DNA of 36,046 bases from Flavobacterium sp. Root420 (GTDB taxonomy: Bacteria > Bacteroidota > Bacteroidia > Flavobacteriales > Flavobacteriaceae): NCBI RefSeq assembly GCF_001427905.1, contig NZ_LMEF01000018.1:1-36046 (forward strand), written 5' to 3'. Positions 16,500 to 24,959 of the stretch are shown in pieces (position 1 is the stretch's first letter; each line of letters begins with the position of its first letter). The notes beneath the pieces were generated by a model that ran no database searches, had not been told where the DNA came from, and saw only the letters and a list, made by a program, of their open reading frames with translations. The translations under genes and the position numbers were made by a program.

Positions 16500-17924
16500 A
16501 TGCTAAAAAAGATAGTATATATAACGCTGTTTGCATTGTCATTGACCTCTTGCAGCGATACTTTGGATGATATTAATAAAAATCCAAACGCAACTGAAAC
16601 ACCATTGGCACCTTACCTGTTAACAGGATCATTAAAACAAGGAGCCGATTTATATTGGGGGTCAACCAATAACTTTGACTCGTCTTTGTTGTTTGTGCAG
16701 CATTGGGCTAAAATCCAATATACTGAACCGGATCGATACGATGTATCTAACACGTCTTTCACTTCTTTGTGGAATACGGGATACTCAAGCCTGATTACGG
16801 ATTTGAACACTATTATTAATTTTCCACAAGAGCAGGCAAATTCAAATTATAGAGGAATTGCATTGACCCTTCGTTCATGGACATTTTTATTGTTGACAGA
16901 TGCTTATGGAAGTATTCCTTATAAAGAAGCAGGTCTAAAAGTTACACCGGCCTATAATACTCAAAAAGAAGTATACACCGGATTACTTGAAGATTTGAAA
17001 CAAGCCCAATCTTTGCTAAATACAGCAAACGGTACGGTAACCGGCGATTTGGTTTATAAAGGTGATATTGCAAAATGGAAAAAATTAGTAAACTCATTTC
17101 GTTTGCGCATTGCATTGAGAATTTCAGACAAAGAGCCTGCCTTAGCGAAGCAAGCTGCAATTGAGGCAACAACCGATGCTGCAGGGTTAATAAGCAACAA
17201 CAGCGAAACTTTTAAGTTTACCTACATCAGTTCCCCGCAGCAGAATCCTGCCTCGGCCTGGTTTGAAACCCGCGACGATTATCGTATTTCGAAAACAATG
17301 GTTGATAAGTTAAATGAATTATCAGATCCACGCTTACCTGTTTATGCGCAGTTGCCATCAGATGCTAGCGTAGGGAAATACGTTGGTGGTGCTAATGGAT
17401 TATCAAATAGTGATGCCAATAGTCAGGGTTTTGCTAAAACATCAAAACCGGGAACTTACTTCCTGACCTCTTCATCGCCGGCTGTAATTGCTTCTTATTC
17501 TGAAACTTTGTTCAATCTTTCTGAAGCAGTTGCCCGCGGTTATATTGCCGGAGACGCAGAACAGCTTTACAAAAATGCAATTACGGCATCGCTTAATCAA
17601 TTTGGTATTACTGATGTCGCCGCTATATCTAATTATCTTAATCAGGCTACTGTAAAATATGATGCTGCAAATTATGCTAAATCAATCGGTACGCAAAAAT
17701 GGATTGCATTCTACGGACAAGGCCTTGATGCTTTTGTGGAGTGGAGAAGACTTGATTATCCTGTGTTGAAAGCAGGTCCGGCAACAGTTTTAGACGGACA
17801 GATTCCTTCGCGTTTCTTCTATCCCGGTACAGAGCAATCATTGAACGGAAATAGTTATCAGGCTGCTGTGGCTGTTCAGGGAAAAGACTTGCTTACTACA
17901 AAACTATGGTTTGATGTAAAGTAG
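16500..17924 (+). CDS. SusD/RagB family nutrient-binding outer membrane lipoprotein
   Basis: A 474-aa lipoprotein of the SusD_2-like branch (shorter than classical SusD). The signal MLKKIVYITLFALSLTSC places the lipidated Cys at 18, followed by SDTLDDINKNPNA, acidic enough for surface export. The DxxNxNPN segment and the N-terminal TGSLKQGADLYWG region are usual for this branch. Helical repeats (RGIALTLRSWTFLLLTDAYGSIPY, KWKKLVNSFRLRIALRIS) and a C-terminal WIAFYGQGLDAFVEWRRLDYP segment complete the fold. It forms the lid of the SusC encoded 12 bp upstream and ends the operon at a strong hairpin. Confidence 0.92.
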   Translation: MLKKIVYITLFALSLTSCSDTLDDINKNPNATETPLAPYLLTGSLKQGADLYWGSTNNFDSSLLFVQHWAKIQYTEPDRYDVSNTSFTSLWNTGYSSLITDLNTIINFPQEQANSNYRGIALTLRSWTFLLLTDAYGSIPYKEAGLKVTPAYNTQKEVYTGLLEDLKQAQSLLNTANGTVTGDLVYKGDIAKWKKLVNSFRLRIALRISDKEPALAKQAAIEATTDAAGLISNNSETFKFTYISSPQQNPASAWFETRDDYRISKTMVDKLNELSDPRLPVYAQLPSDASVGKYVGGANGLSNSDANSQGFAKTSKPGTYFLTSSSPAVIASYSETLFNLSEAVARGYIAGDAEQLYKNAITASLNQFGITDVAAISNYLNQATVKYDAANYAKSIGTQKWIAFYGQGLDAFVEWRRLDYPVLKAGPATVLDGQIPSRFFYPGTEQSLNGNSYQAAVAVQGKDLLTTKLWFDVK

Positions 17925-17963
17925 GATTGAATTCCAAAAAAATATTCAACACATATAAAAATA

Positions 17964-18003
17964 AAAAAACTCCGCAAATGTTCTGACTTTTGCGGAGTTT
18001 TTT
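17964..18003. terminator. Bidirectional terminator
   Basis: A stem of about 14 bp (core ACTCCGCAAA / TTTGCGGAGT, extended by A and T runs) with a short loop lies between the convergent second SusD and NTF2-like genes. T tracts follow in both directions. Confidence 0.88.
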
Positions 18004-18006
18004 CTA

Positions 18007-18375
18007 TTACAAGCCTGTAAATTGCTTAGGATCATAAAAAAACTTTTCCGAGTTAATAAGTTCGTCCTGCCAGTTTTGCCAGGCAATTTCTTCAATTTCA
18101 GAAACAGTCCCATTTTTCCATTCAAATTTGAAATACCATTGAATAGCAACGTGATCACCATTTACAAAATACGGACGAATGCATTTGGATACTAAGGATT
18201 TGACTTTTAAAAGTGTGTTTTTTTCATTGGCAACAAGATTATCTCTGCCAACCCGTGGTTCTGCCTGATTTTCCTGCATGGAAGCATCGGTAGTATAAAA
18301 TTTTTCAATAGCTTTATCATGTTCATTAGATTCGACCATTGCTATAAATTGCTCTATTGTTTCTACTTTAGGCAT
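18007..18375 (-). CDS. NTF2-like / SnoaL-like small protein
   Basis: A 122-aa cytoplasmic protein of the nuclear transport factor 2 superfamily (cone-shaped alpha+beta barrel). Typical elements are the N-terminal helix with EQFIAMVESNEHDKAIEKFYTTDASMQEN, the middle VGRDNLVANEK, and the strands VAIQWYFKFEWKNG and IEEIAWQNWQDELI. The family includes isomerases, cyclases and binding proteins; no catalytic set can be assigned. It overlaps the thioesterase gene by 8 bp (18368-18375), so the two are translationally coupled and share the TetR-controlled promoter. Confidence 0.8.
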   Translation of the reverse strand: MPKVETIEQFIAMVESNEHDKAIEKFYTTDASMQENQAEPRVGRDNLVANEKNTLLKVKSLVSKCIRPYFVNGDHVAIQWYFKFEWKNGTVSEIEEIAWQNWQDELINSEKFFYDPKQFTGL

Positions 18376-18859
18376 AGGTTTTGGTTTTTAGTTTTTGAAT
18401 AATTTCTAAATATCTATTTTCAAAAATCGATTGATCAACAGGTAAAACAACCGATTCAAATAGTTGCATTAAATCGTCTGAATGATTTGCTGCTTTTTTT
18501 GTCTGGACATTGTAAGGAATAAATTTTATCCATAGAATTGCTTTTAATTCTGTTTCATGTTCATTCCACATTTTCATTTCTACCAATAGAAGATTAGCGG
18601 TATATTGAATCAGCTGAGACTCAATTACAACGGTTTCCATTGTAGAAGCCGGTTTTAAATAGCTTATCTGATTAGAGGCAACAACCCAGCTAAGCCCTGT
18701 TTTCTGCATATATTTAAAGATGTCAAGATCATAATTTTCAGCAATTTGATCCTCTCTGGCATTAATAAAATACTCTAAATATTTTGAGTTGTTTAAGTGA
18801 TTAAAAGGATCACAATCCTGAAATCTGACTTTTCTTTTGGTTTTTAATATTTTTTCCAT
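18368..18859 (-). CDS. Hotdog-fold acyl-CoA thioesterase (4HBT family)
   Basis: A 163-aa protein with the 4-hydroxybenzoyl-CoA thioesterase pattern near the N-terminus: RFQDCDPFNHLNNSKYLEYF, with the catalytic-type Asp (D-x-F-x-H-x-N-N). A long hotdog helix (YLEYFINAREDQIAENY) and strands with SYLKPASTMETVVIESQLIQY follow. Such enzymes hydrolyse acyl-CoA or related thioesters; the acyl group is not predictable. A 14-bp operator lies 21 bp upstream of the ATG, shared with the neighbouring TetR gene. It overlaps the NTF2-like gene at its 3' end. Confidence 0.85.
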   Translation of the reverse strand: MEKILKTKRKVRFQDCDPFNHLNNSKYLEYFINAREDQIAENYDLDIFKYMQKTGLSWVVASNQISYLKPASTMETVVIESQLIQYTANLLLVEMKMWNEHETELKAILWIKFIPYNVQTKKAANHSDDLMQLFESVVLPVDQSIFENRYLEIIQKLKTKTYA

Positions 18860-18879
18860 TTTCGAATATATTATATCAA

Positions 18880-18893
18880 ATACCGATCGGTAT
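18880..18893. promoter_or_regulatory. TetR-type operator, copy 1
   Basis: The perfect 14-bp palindrome ATACCGATCGGTAT lies between the TetR stop and the thioesterase ATG. An identical copy stands before the TetR gene. The likely ligand protein is the TetR regulator encoded next to it. Confidence 0.75.
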
Positions 18894-18912
18894 CTGATGG
18901 ATTAAAAAATTT

Positions 18913-19494
18913 TTATTTCCTGATGCTTTGAATTATACTGTTATCTATAAAGTCCATTGCAGTATTTATATAGCTTGGATCATTATGGGTAAATGCCAAA
19001 AGTGAACTTCCTTCAATTAAGGATAAAATTATTTTAGCGTATTGAGCCGGATCTGTATTTGGCTGAATTTCATTATTATTTATGCCTTCATTGATGATAG
19101 CAGTTAAACCGACAGTAAATTTTTGAGATAAATTTTGTGCTGCCTGAAATAATAAGGGGTTGATAAATTTTGTATCAACTCCTGCACGCAACATTGGGCA
19201 TCCGCCTCTGTCTTTAACTAAATCATAATACTTTCGTTGATAATCTGTTATTTTATGAAGTTTATTTATACTCCCTTGCTCAGCGGCAACTAGTTGGAAT
19301 AAAGGTGTTATTGCAAGCTTTATATTCAATTGAAGTGATTTTAATGCTAAATCTTCCTTGTTTGAAAAATTACAGTAAATCGCACCTTTTGTAAGTCCAG
19401 TGGCCTTTGTAATATCAGTCAAGCTAGTACCAACATACCCTTGTTTATTGAAAATGGGGGCTACTTTGTTTAATATGATTTCTGAAGTATTCAT
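18913..19494 (-). CDS. TetR/AcrR family transcriptional regulator
   Basis: A 193-aa repressor. The N-terminal helix-turn-helix is clear (residues about 5-50: ILNKVAPIFNKQGYVGTSLTDITKATGLTKGAIYCNFSNKEDLA). The C-terminal ligand domain includes RGGCPMLRAGVDTKF, a cysteine-containing segment shared with TetR proteins of the AcuR/YxaF type (C-terminal domain of the TetR_C_16 kind, by recall). Two identical palindromes, one 45 bp upstream of its ATG and one before the thioesterase gene, suggest it represses itself and the thioesterase/NTF2-like pair. The inducer may be an acyl compound that the thioesterase handles, which is inference. Confidence 0.88.
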   Translation of the reverse strand: MNTSEIILNKVAPIFNKQGYVGTSLTDITKATGLTKGAIYCNFSNKEDLALKSLQLNIKLAITPLFQLVAAEQGSINKLHKITDYQRKYYDLVKDRGGCPMLRAGVDTKFINPLLFQAAQNLSQKFTVGLTAIINEGINNNEIQPNTDPAQYAKIILSLIEGSSLLAFTHNDPSYINTAMDFIDNSIIQSIRK

Positions 19495-19524
19495 GATTTC
19501 GGCATAACTTGATAGGATTCACAA

Positions 19525-19532
19525 CAAATATA
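19525..19532 (-). promoter_or_regulatory. Candidate -7 box of the TetR gene
   Basis: The minus strand reads TATATTTG, matching TAnnTTTG, 31 nt upstream of the ATG. The operator at 19539-19552 begins 6 nt further upstream, in the promoter spacer. Confidence 0.5.
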
Positions 19533-19538
19533 ATACAA

Positions 19539-19552
19539 ATACCGATCGGTAT
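19539..19552. promoter_or_regulatory. TetR-type operator, copy 2
   Basis: ATACCGATCGGTAT, identical to 18880-18893, lies in the promoter of the TetR gene. This position fits autorepression. Confidence 0.75.
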
Positions 19553-19709
19553 ATGATAAATGTGAAAAAAAAACTTTCTGAAGAAATGGGATTATAAATA
19601 AGAATTTGAAAGAGTCTATGAAAAGAAATTAAAATGGAAAACGTTTTTTATGACTTTGTCATCTCATTTTTGATGTTGTTTTTATTTTAAAATACTCGAT
19701 AATAGGTAG

Positions 19710-20528
19710 TTATTGTGAATTTTTTGATAGGATATGAGTGGGAGATAAACCATATTTCTTTTTAAAAACAAAGGAAAAATGGGAGAGATCTTCAAAACCA
19801 ACTTCAAGATAAACTTCCGTTGGTTTTTTCTTTTTTTCTGACAATTGATAATAGGCCAATGCTAACCTCTTTTCTGTTAACCACTTCTGAGGTGTACTAT
19901 TAAACTGTTTCTTAAAGTCTCTGTTAAATGTAGATAAACTTCGACCGGTCAAATAACCTAATTTTTCCATTGGCAGGTTGAACATAAAATTTCGCTCCAT
20001 GAAATTAATTAAATCAACTTTGCCCGGTTCGTCAAAATTTGCCAAAATAGTATCTACGCTTTTATCAATTTCTCGTAAAATACTTATTGCTTCACTAATT
20101 TTTAGTGATGCAATATTTTCAGGAAACTTTCCTTCCAGTTCAAAATATGGAATTACTGAGGCCAGGCAACTTTCTAATAACGGATGATTGCTAAAACTAT
20201 ATATTTTCTGCGCGGTAACCTGCTTTTTGTCTACATCAATTTTTTCATAGAACTTTTTTAGGCGTTCCGTAGATAAATGCATTACTACAGTTTTGTGTGG
20301 CTGTCCATTTTTAGGATAATTTATTATGGTAGCCAGCAGGTTTCTTGGAATTAAAAATATATCACCCGTTTTAAAATAAAAAGTAGCATCAGCCTGTATT
20401 ATTTTGGTTTCACCTGAAATAAACCAAATCAGCATATGGGCCTCAAAGATTAAATCCGATTTAAACAACTTATCATCGTAGCTGGAAAGCTTAATTTCAG
20501 GCGTTAAATATTTCGAAATGTGTTCCAT
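19710..20528 (-). CDS. AraC family transcriptional regulator
   Basis: A 272-aa regulator. The N-terminal half is a cupin-like sensing domain (LIWFISGETKIIQADATFYFKTGDIFLIPRN, about residues 33-65). The C-terminal half carries two helix-turn-helix motifs of the AraC family (about 180-270), with LPMEKLGYLTGRSLSTFNRDFKKQFNSTPQKWL and VYLEVGFEDLSHFSFVFKKKYGLSP. The promoter on the minus strand is well formed and its -33 box overlaps an inverted repeat. The dehydrogenase gene upstream on the same strand is a plausible target. No signal peptide is present. Confidence 0.9.
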   Translation of the reverse strand: MEHISKYLTPEIKLSSYDDKLFKSDLIFEAHMLIWFISGETKIIQADATFYFKTGDIFLIPRNLLATIINYPKNGQPHKTVVMHLSTERLKKFYEKIDVDKKQVTAQKIYSFSNHPLLESCLASVIPYFELEGKFPENIASLKISEAISILREIDKSVDTILANFDEPGKVDLINFMERNFMFNLPMEKLGYLTGRSLSTFNRDFKKQFNSTPQKWLTEKRLALAYYQLSEKKKKPTEVYLEVGFEDLSHFSFVFKKKYGLSPTHILSKNSQ

Positions 20529-20549
20529 ATTTGTATTATATTATTATTT

Positions 20550-20579
20550 CAAAGATAATTATCTCTGTTGGCATTGCAA
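20550..20579 (-). promoter_or_regulatory. Promoter of the AraC-type regulator gene
   Basis: Read on the minus strand, TTG (20577-20579), a 19-nt spacer and TATCTTTG (20550-20557) match the Bacteroidota consensus exactly. The predicted start is about 15 nt before the ATG. Confidence 0.6.
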
Positions 20580-20626
20580 TACGCCCCCAAATCTCACAAC
20601 TGGCAATATGAGGTTATGGCAATGCC
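20570..20626. repeat. Inverted repeat around the AraC promoter
   Basis: GGCATTGC (20570-20577) and GCAATGCC (20619-20626) are exact inverse copies, and TGGCAAT recurs at 20601-20607 and 20617-20623. The left arm overlaps the -33 box. It is a candidate site for autoregulation by the AraC protein or for a hairpin after the dehydrogenase gene. Confidence 0.4.
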
Positions 20627-20645
20627 TTTCAAAGTTAGCTATTGA

Positions 20646-21647
20646 TTAGGAAAACTGAAATGATATACCTGTCATTTTCTCACTTAAATCCCATATTTTT
20701 TTGGCATTGGTTTCATCAAGAGAATAAGGTTCTACGCCATATGATCCAGCACTATCCATATTATTTGATAATTGCGCAATATCATTATCTTCACAATAAA
20801 CACCTCCAATATTATCAAGTAATGGACTTGTAGCACACCACACAGTTGTAGCAGCACCTTGTGGAATTGATTTTAACCTTGCAGCTACTTCAGGAAGCAG
20901 ATTGCCATTTTCATCGAAAAAGCCCATTTTTTGGAATAACTCTAATGAAGCTTCTCTTCCCAATTCAGTTCCTGCGATTGAACCAGGATGTAAAGAGTAT
21001 GCTCTTACATTAAATGCTTTGGCGCGATTGTCAAGTTCGAGAGAAAATAAATTACTAGCGGTTTTTGATTGTCCGTAGGCTTGTAGAGTTTCGTATTCCC
21101 TTTGCAGAAAGTTTGGATCTTCAAAATCGAAAGAAGCCATCTGATGCCCTAGAGAAGAAACATTGATTACTCTCGCACCATTTGCGTTTTTAAGCGCCGG
21201 AAATAATCTCGCAGTTAAGTGAAATTGCCCTAAATAATTAGTGGCCAATTGTGATTCGATTCCTCGACTGTCTCTGCGCAATGGAACCCACATAATACCT
21301 GCATTGTTGATAAGCAAATGCAGTGGTCTGTTTGATAGGTGGAATTTTTGCGCAAATGCATCAATAGAATCCGGATTCATAATATCCATTATCTCTATTT
21401 CTACATTTTTAATCCCTTCAAGATTTTTCTTAGCTTTTTCAACATTTCTGGCAGGAACGATTACAGTAGCACCTGCGTTTGCCAACGTTTTAGTGGTTTC
21501 AAGCCCTATACCTGTATTTCCACCTGTTACGATTACGATTTTCCCCTTAAGGTTAATCCCTTTAATTACGTCACTCGTGGTTGATATGGCATCAAATCCT
21601 GAACTTATTGGTTGCTGTAAGGCTCCCTGATAATTGTTGCGTCTCAT
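20646..21647 (-). CDS. Short-chain dehydrogenase/reductase (SDR)
   Basis: A 333-aa NAD(P)-dependent oxidoreductase of the extended-N retinol-dehydrogenase/WWOX-like SDR type. It shows the cofactor motif TGGNTGIG (about residues 41-48), LLINNAGIM (about 111-119), a Ser on the strand INVSSLGH, and the catalytic pair Y-G-Q-S-K (YxxxK). Arg after the second strand (PARNVEKA) suggests a preference for NADPH. The N-terminal 30 residues precede the Rossmann fold without a signal peptide. It lies 117 bp upstream of the AraC gene on the same strand, and such SDR/AraC pairs are frequent. The substrate is unknown. Confidence 0.88.
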   Translation of the reverse strand: MRRNNYQGALQQPISSGFDAISTTSDVIKGINLKGKIVIVTGGNTGIGLETTKTLANAGATVIVPARNVEKAKKNLEGIKNVEIEIMDIMNPDSIDAFAQKFHLSNRPLHLLINNAGIMWVPLRRDSRGIESQLATNYLGQFHLTARLFPALKNANGARVINVSSLGHQMASFDFEDPNFLQREYETLQAYGQSKTASNLFSLELDNRAKAFNVRAYSLHPGSIAGTELGREASLELFQKMGFFDENGNLLPEVAARLKSIPQGAATTVWCATSPLLDNIGGVYCEDNDIAQLSNNMDSAGSYGVEPYSLDETNAKKIWDLSEKMTGISFQFS

Positions 21648-21672
21648 ATTTTAATTATTAAAAGTTATGGGA

Positions 21673-21680
21673 CAAAATTA
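21673..21680 (-). promoter_or_regulatory. Candidate -7 box of the SDR gene
   Basis: The minus strand reads TAATTTTG, a full TAnnTTTG match, 25 nt upstream of the ATG. No clear -33 box is visible. Confidence 0.4.
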
Positions 21681-21881
21681 GCGACATAACAGTTCTTGCA
21701 TTTTGTTTATAAAGTCAAATTACTTTGTTTAAAATGTCAGTTAACTTATGTCGGTACAGCTACCATATTTTTAGCTGAACTTTTGAATTAATTAAAATGA
21801 TATTGTAAATTAGCTAAGCCACCTGATTTTATTCAGATCAGGAATTATCAGAATTGATTAAAATCATAAAATTATCAGCAT

Positions 21882-22649
21882 ATGCCCTGGAACCCGGAAA
21901 TATATAATAAGTTTAAAGATCTGCGTAATAAACCATTTTATGATTTAATGGATTTTATCAAATTGCCGGAATCGTCAAATGCAATTGATTTAGGTTGTGG
22001 TACAGGGGAACAAACTTCAATATTAGCCAAAAAGTTTAGCAAAACTGATTTTCTTGGGATTGATTCCTCATCTGAAATGCTGGAAAAATCAAAATCTTTT
22101 GAAGCAAATAATCTTCGTTTTGATCAAATGTCAATAGAAAATTTAGCGGAATCAGATAAAAAGTGGGATTTAGTTTTTAGTAATGCAGCGCTGCAGTGGT
22201 CAGATCACCATGAGGTATTATTTCCGAAACTGATTGATGTTATTAATGCGGGAGGACAATTTGCAGTGCAGATGCCCGTTCAAAAAGATAATCTGCTCAA
22301 TAAAATTTTATATCAATTAGCGGAAGAAGATCCTTTTAAAACTTATTTTAAGGGATGGAAAAGAGATTCTCCAATACTGAGCATGGATCAGTATGCTCAA
22401 ATTATGTTTGATGGGGGACTGGAAGAAATTCAGATCATGCAGAAAGTTTACCCCATAATTGCAAATGATCATGATGCGCTATATAATTTTATTTCAGGCT
22501 CGGCCCTGATTCCGTATATGGAACTTCTTCAGGAAGATCAGAAAGAATTATTTATCAGCACCTTTAAAACCAGAATAACAGAGCATTTCCCAAAGCTTCC
22601 CGCCATTTATGCATTTAAAAGAATTTTGCTTTACGGAAAGAAAAAATAA
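21882..22649 (+). CDS. Trans-aconitate 2-methyltransferase-like SAM methyltransferase
   Basis: A 255-aa class I methyltransferase resembling E. coli Tam along its whole length: the start MPWNPEIYNKF (Tam has WNPSLY), motif I IDLGCGTGEQT (about residues 36-46), LGIDSSSEML, the LVFSNAALQWSDHHEVLFPKL segment (Tam: IFANASLQWLPDHYELFP), and AGGQFAVQMP. Tam methylates trans-aconitate, an inhibitor of aconitase formed from cis-aconitate. The N-terminal 20 residues diverge less than the C-terminal third, so another small carboxylic-acid substrate is possible. It is a single-gene unit, divergent from the SDR gene and convergent with pgl. Confidence 0.8.
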   Translation: MPWNPEIYNKFKDLRNKPFYDLMDFIKLPESSNAIDLGCGTGEQTSILAKKFSKTDFLGIDSSSEMLEKSKSFEANNLRFDQMSIENLAESDKKWDLVFSNAALQWSDHHEVLFPKLIDVINAGGQFAVQMPVQKDNLLNKILYQLAEEDPFKTYFKGWKRDSPILSMDQYAQIMFDGGLEEIQIMQKVYPIIANDHDALYNFISGSALIPYMELLQEDQKELFISTFKTRITEHFPKLPAIYAFKRILLYGKKK

Positions 22650-22656
22650 GAAGTGA

Positions 22657-22696
22657 TTATAACCAGTTTGTATTTTTAATTACAAACTGGTTATAA
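22657..22696. terminator. Long hairpin between convergent genes
   Basis: A perfect 16-bp stem (TTATAACCAGTTTGTA and its complement) with an 8-nt loop lies between the methyltransferase and pgl stop codons. It probably terminates both transcripts, although no strong T tract follows. Confidence 0.75.
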
Positions 22697-22704
22697 ACAA
22701 TTTT

Positions 22705-23421
22705 CTAATTTGTACCAGCTGCACTTTTATCTATAAGAAATAATAATTCTCCTGAAAGAGGTTTAATCAATTGCATCGGGTAAGTTGCAGGATTATACGA
22801 TCCGGTTGTTACTTCTTTCAATGCAGGCGCTTTTTTCTCTCCGAAAGCTATTACAACAATCTTTTCAGCTTTGTTTATAAGCGGTGCAGTAAGTGTAATA
22901 CGATGCATCTTTTGTGGTTCCAGATAGTAGGCAGAAACCCATTTGGTTTGTTCCTCCAATACAGCTTGTCCTGGAAAAAGTGAGGCTGTGTGTCCGTCAT
23001 CTCCCATTCCTAATAAGATTAGGTCAAATCTTCCTTCATCTCCTAAAACTTTTCTAATAGATTTTTCGTAAGTAATGGCAAAATCTTCAGGTGTAACACC
23101 AGTTGCGTACATCTCAAAAATATTTTCAGCCGGAATAGGAACGTGGCTTAATAATGTAGCATAAGACATTTTTGCATTACTAAGGTCATCATTAAGAGGC
23201 ACCCAGCGTTCGTCTCCCCAGAAAATAAAAACTTTGCTCCAGTCTATTTTGGTTTTGTAATCGTCAGAAGCTAATAATTTGTAAATCCCGGCAGGAGAGG
23301 AACCTCCTGTAAGTACGGCTGTAAATTTGCCTTTTTCAGCTATTGCTTTTTGTGCTGATGCTACAAAAAGAGCGGCTGCTTGAGTATTAATTTCTTCTGT
23401 AGTATTATATATCTGTATCAT
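22705..23421 (-). CDS. pgl: 6-phosphogluconolactonase
   Basis: A 238-aa DevB-type lactonase that hydrolyses 6-phosphogluconolactone to 6-phosphogluconate, the second step of the oxidative pentose phosphate pathway. It shows the sugar-isomerase-like phosphate loop LTGGSSPAGIYKLL (about residues 37-50), FWGDERWVPLNDDLSNAKM (about 67-85) and LLGMGDDGHTASLFPG (about 135-150), all diagnostic of the family. Length is normal. Its start overlaps the zwf end by 17 bp (23405-23421), showing translational coupling, and it is last in the gnd-zwf-pgl operon. Confidence 0.96.
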   Translation of the reverse strand: MIQIYNTTEEINTQAAALFVASAQKAIAEKGKFTAVLTGGSSPAGIYKLLASDDYKTKIDWSKVFIFWGDERWVPLNDDLSNAKMSYATLLSHVPIPAENIFEMYATGVTPEDFAITYEKSIRKVLGDEGRFDLILLGMGDDGHTASLFPGQAVLEEQTKWVSAYYLEPQKMHRITLTAPLINKAEKIVVIAFGEKKAPALKEVTTGSYNPATYPMQLIKPLSGELLFLIDKSAAGTN

Positions 23422-24934
23422 CTAAAAGTTCTTCTTTTGTTTGTGTGTTTGGAATCCATTTGTGTCCCTGACGCGCTAAAAGTTCGTCTGCTTCTTCAGG
23501 TCCCCAGCTTCCTGCTTTGTAATTTGGGAATTTGACAGGCACTGTATTTTTCCATAGTTGCTGAATAGTATCAATTGCATCCCAGGCTTGTTCTACCTGA
23601 TCCCATCGCATGAATAGAGTCGGATCTCCTGCCAATGCATCGGCGATCAATGTTTCATAAGCTTCCGGAGACATTGTAGAGCAGGCGAAATAATCAAATA
23701 TCATTTCTGCCGGTCTTAAAGAAAGTGACAGACCTGGTTTTTTGGTCATAAACTGCAGTTTTATATCCATTGCAGGCTGAATATTGATAATAAGTCTGTT
23801 TGGAGTCATGCCTTCTTTTCCGTATGAAAATGAGGAATGCGGAACTGGTTTAAACTGTATAATAATAGAAGATTGTTTTTCTTCCATTCTTTTTCCGGTA
23901 CGCAAATAAAACGGAATGCCCTGCCATCTCCAGTTATCCAGATAAATTTTCATGGCCACGTATGTTTCTGTAATAGAATCGGGAGCAATCCCTTTATCCT
24001 GACGATATCCGGGAACAGGATTTCCTTTTATAGCACCTGCGTCGTATTGACCTCTGACAACATAATGATCCACTTCCTCCGGTTTGATACGGCGAATCGA
24101 TTTTAAAACATCTGCTTTACGGTTTCGGATGTCATCCGCTTCCAATGAAGCCGGAGCTTCCATAGCGGTCATACATAAAATTTGAAGCAAATGGTTCTGA
24201 ATCATATCTTTTAAGGCTCCAACTCCTTCATAAAACCCACCGCGTTCTTCAACGCCAACTTCTTCTGCTACTGTAATTTGAACAAAGTCGATGAAGTTTC
24301 GGCTCCATAAAGGTTCAAACATCGAATTTCCAAAACGGAAAGCAAGAATGTTTTGAACGGTTTCTTTACCTAGATAATGATCGATTCTGTAAATTTGTTC
24401 TTCTTTGAAAGTCTGCGAAAGCATTTCATTAAGGGCAATCGCTGAAGTTTTATCGTAACCAAAAGGCTTTTCAATAATGATACGATCTTGCTTAGGATTA
24501 GCAGCCAACCCGATTTTTTTAATATTACTGGAAATGGTACTTATGAAAGAAGGCGTAATGGAAAGGTAAAAAAGACGATTGGCACGTTCTCCAAACGTTT
24601 CATCAATATTATTTATCTTTTCATTTAGACTTTGATACGATTCTTCTTTGTCGATATCAAGGCTATGATAGGTTATGTGAGAAAGAAATTTTTGAGTTTC
24701 CGGATCCGCAATATCTTTCTTTCTTGAAAAGATATTTAGATTTTCTAGCACATAGCTTCGAAACTCTTCATTGCTTTTTTCAGCTCTTCCGAGTGCGATG
24801 ATCTCAAATTTCTTCGACATACGGCCATCGAGATACAGATTTTGAAATGCAGGAAAGAGTTTTCTTTTTGCCAGGTCTCCGGTTCCTCCAAAAATGACAA
24901 TGATTGTTGGATTTATATTTTTGAACTTACTCAT
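23405..24934 (-). CDS. zwf: Glucose-6-phosphate 1-dehydrogenase
   Basis: A 509-aa enzyme oxidising glucose 6-phosphate to the lactone with NADP+. The N-terminal Rossmann motif GGTGDLAKRKLFPA (about residues 16-29) and the active-site signature RIDHYLGKE (about 183-191) are intact, followed by RFGNSMFEPLW and the C-terminal sugar-binding domain with IPFYLRTGKRM. Length agrees with bacterial G6PDH. It lies 25 bp downstream of gnd and overlaps pgl, and it supplies NADPH and pentoses. A long frame on the opposite strand is only a shadow. Confidence 0.97.
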   Translation of the reverse strand: MSKFKNINPTIIVIFGGTGDLAKRKLFPAFQNLYLDGRMSKKFEIIALGRAEKSNEEFRSYVLENLNIFSRKKDIADPETQKFLSHITYHSLDIDKEESYQSLNEKINNIDETFGERANRLFYLSITPSFISTISSNIKKIGLAANPKQDRIIIEKPFGYDKTSAIALNEMLSQTFKEEQIYRIDHYLGKETVQNILAFRFGNSMFEPLWSRNFIDFVQITVAEEVGVEERGGFYEGVGALKDMIQNHLLQILCMTAMEAPASLEADDIRNRKADVLKSIRRIKPEEVDHYVVRGQYDAGAIKGNPVPGYRQDKGIAPDSITETYVAMKIYLDNWRWQGIPFYLRTGKRMEEKQSSIIIQFKPVPHSSFSYGKEGMTPNRLIINIQPAMDIKLQFMTKKPGLSLSLRPAEMIFDYFACSTMSPEAYETLIADALAGDPTLFMRWDQVEQAWDAIDTIQQLWKNTVPVKFPNYKAGSWGPEEADELLARQGHKWIPNTQTKEELLDDTDI

Positions 24935-24959
24935 TTGTGTGTTGTGTTGCTAAGGTTCC

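Noticed and set aside
21241..21630. Plus-strand frame of 129 codons opposite the SDR gene
   Set aside because: It lies entirely over the conserved Rossmann part of the SDR gene, without a promoter or recognisable domain.
23837..24106. Plus-strand frame of 89 codons opposite zwf
   Set aside because: It is fully antisense to the intact zwf signature regions, has no family features, and is explained by the codon pattern of the real gene.
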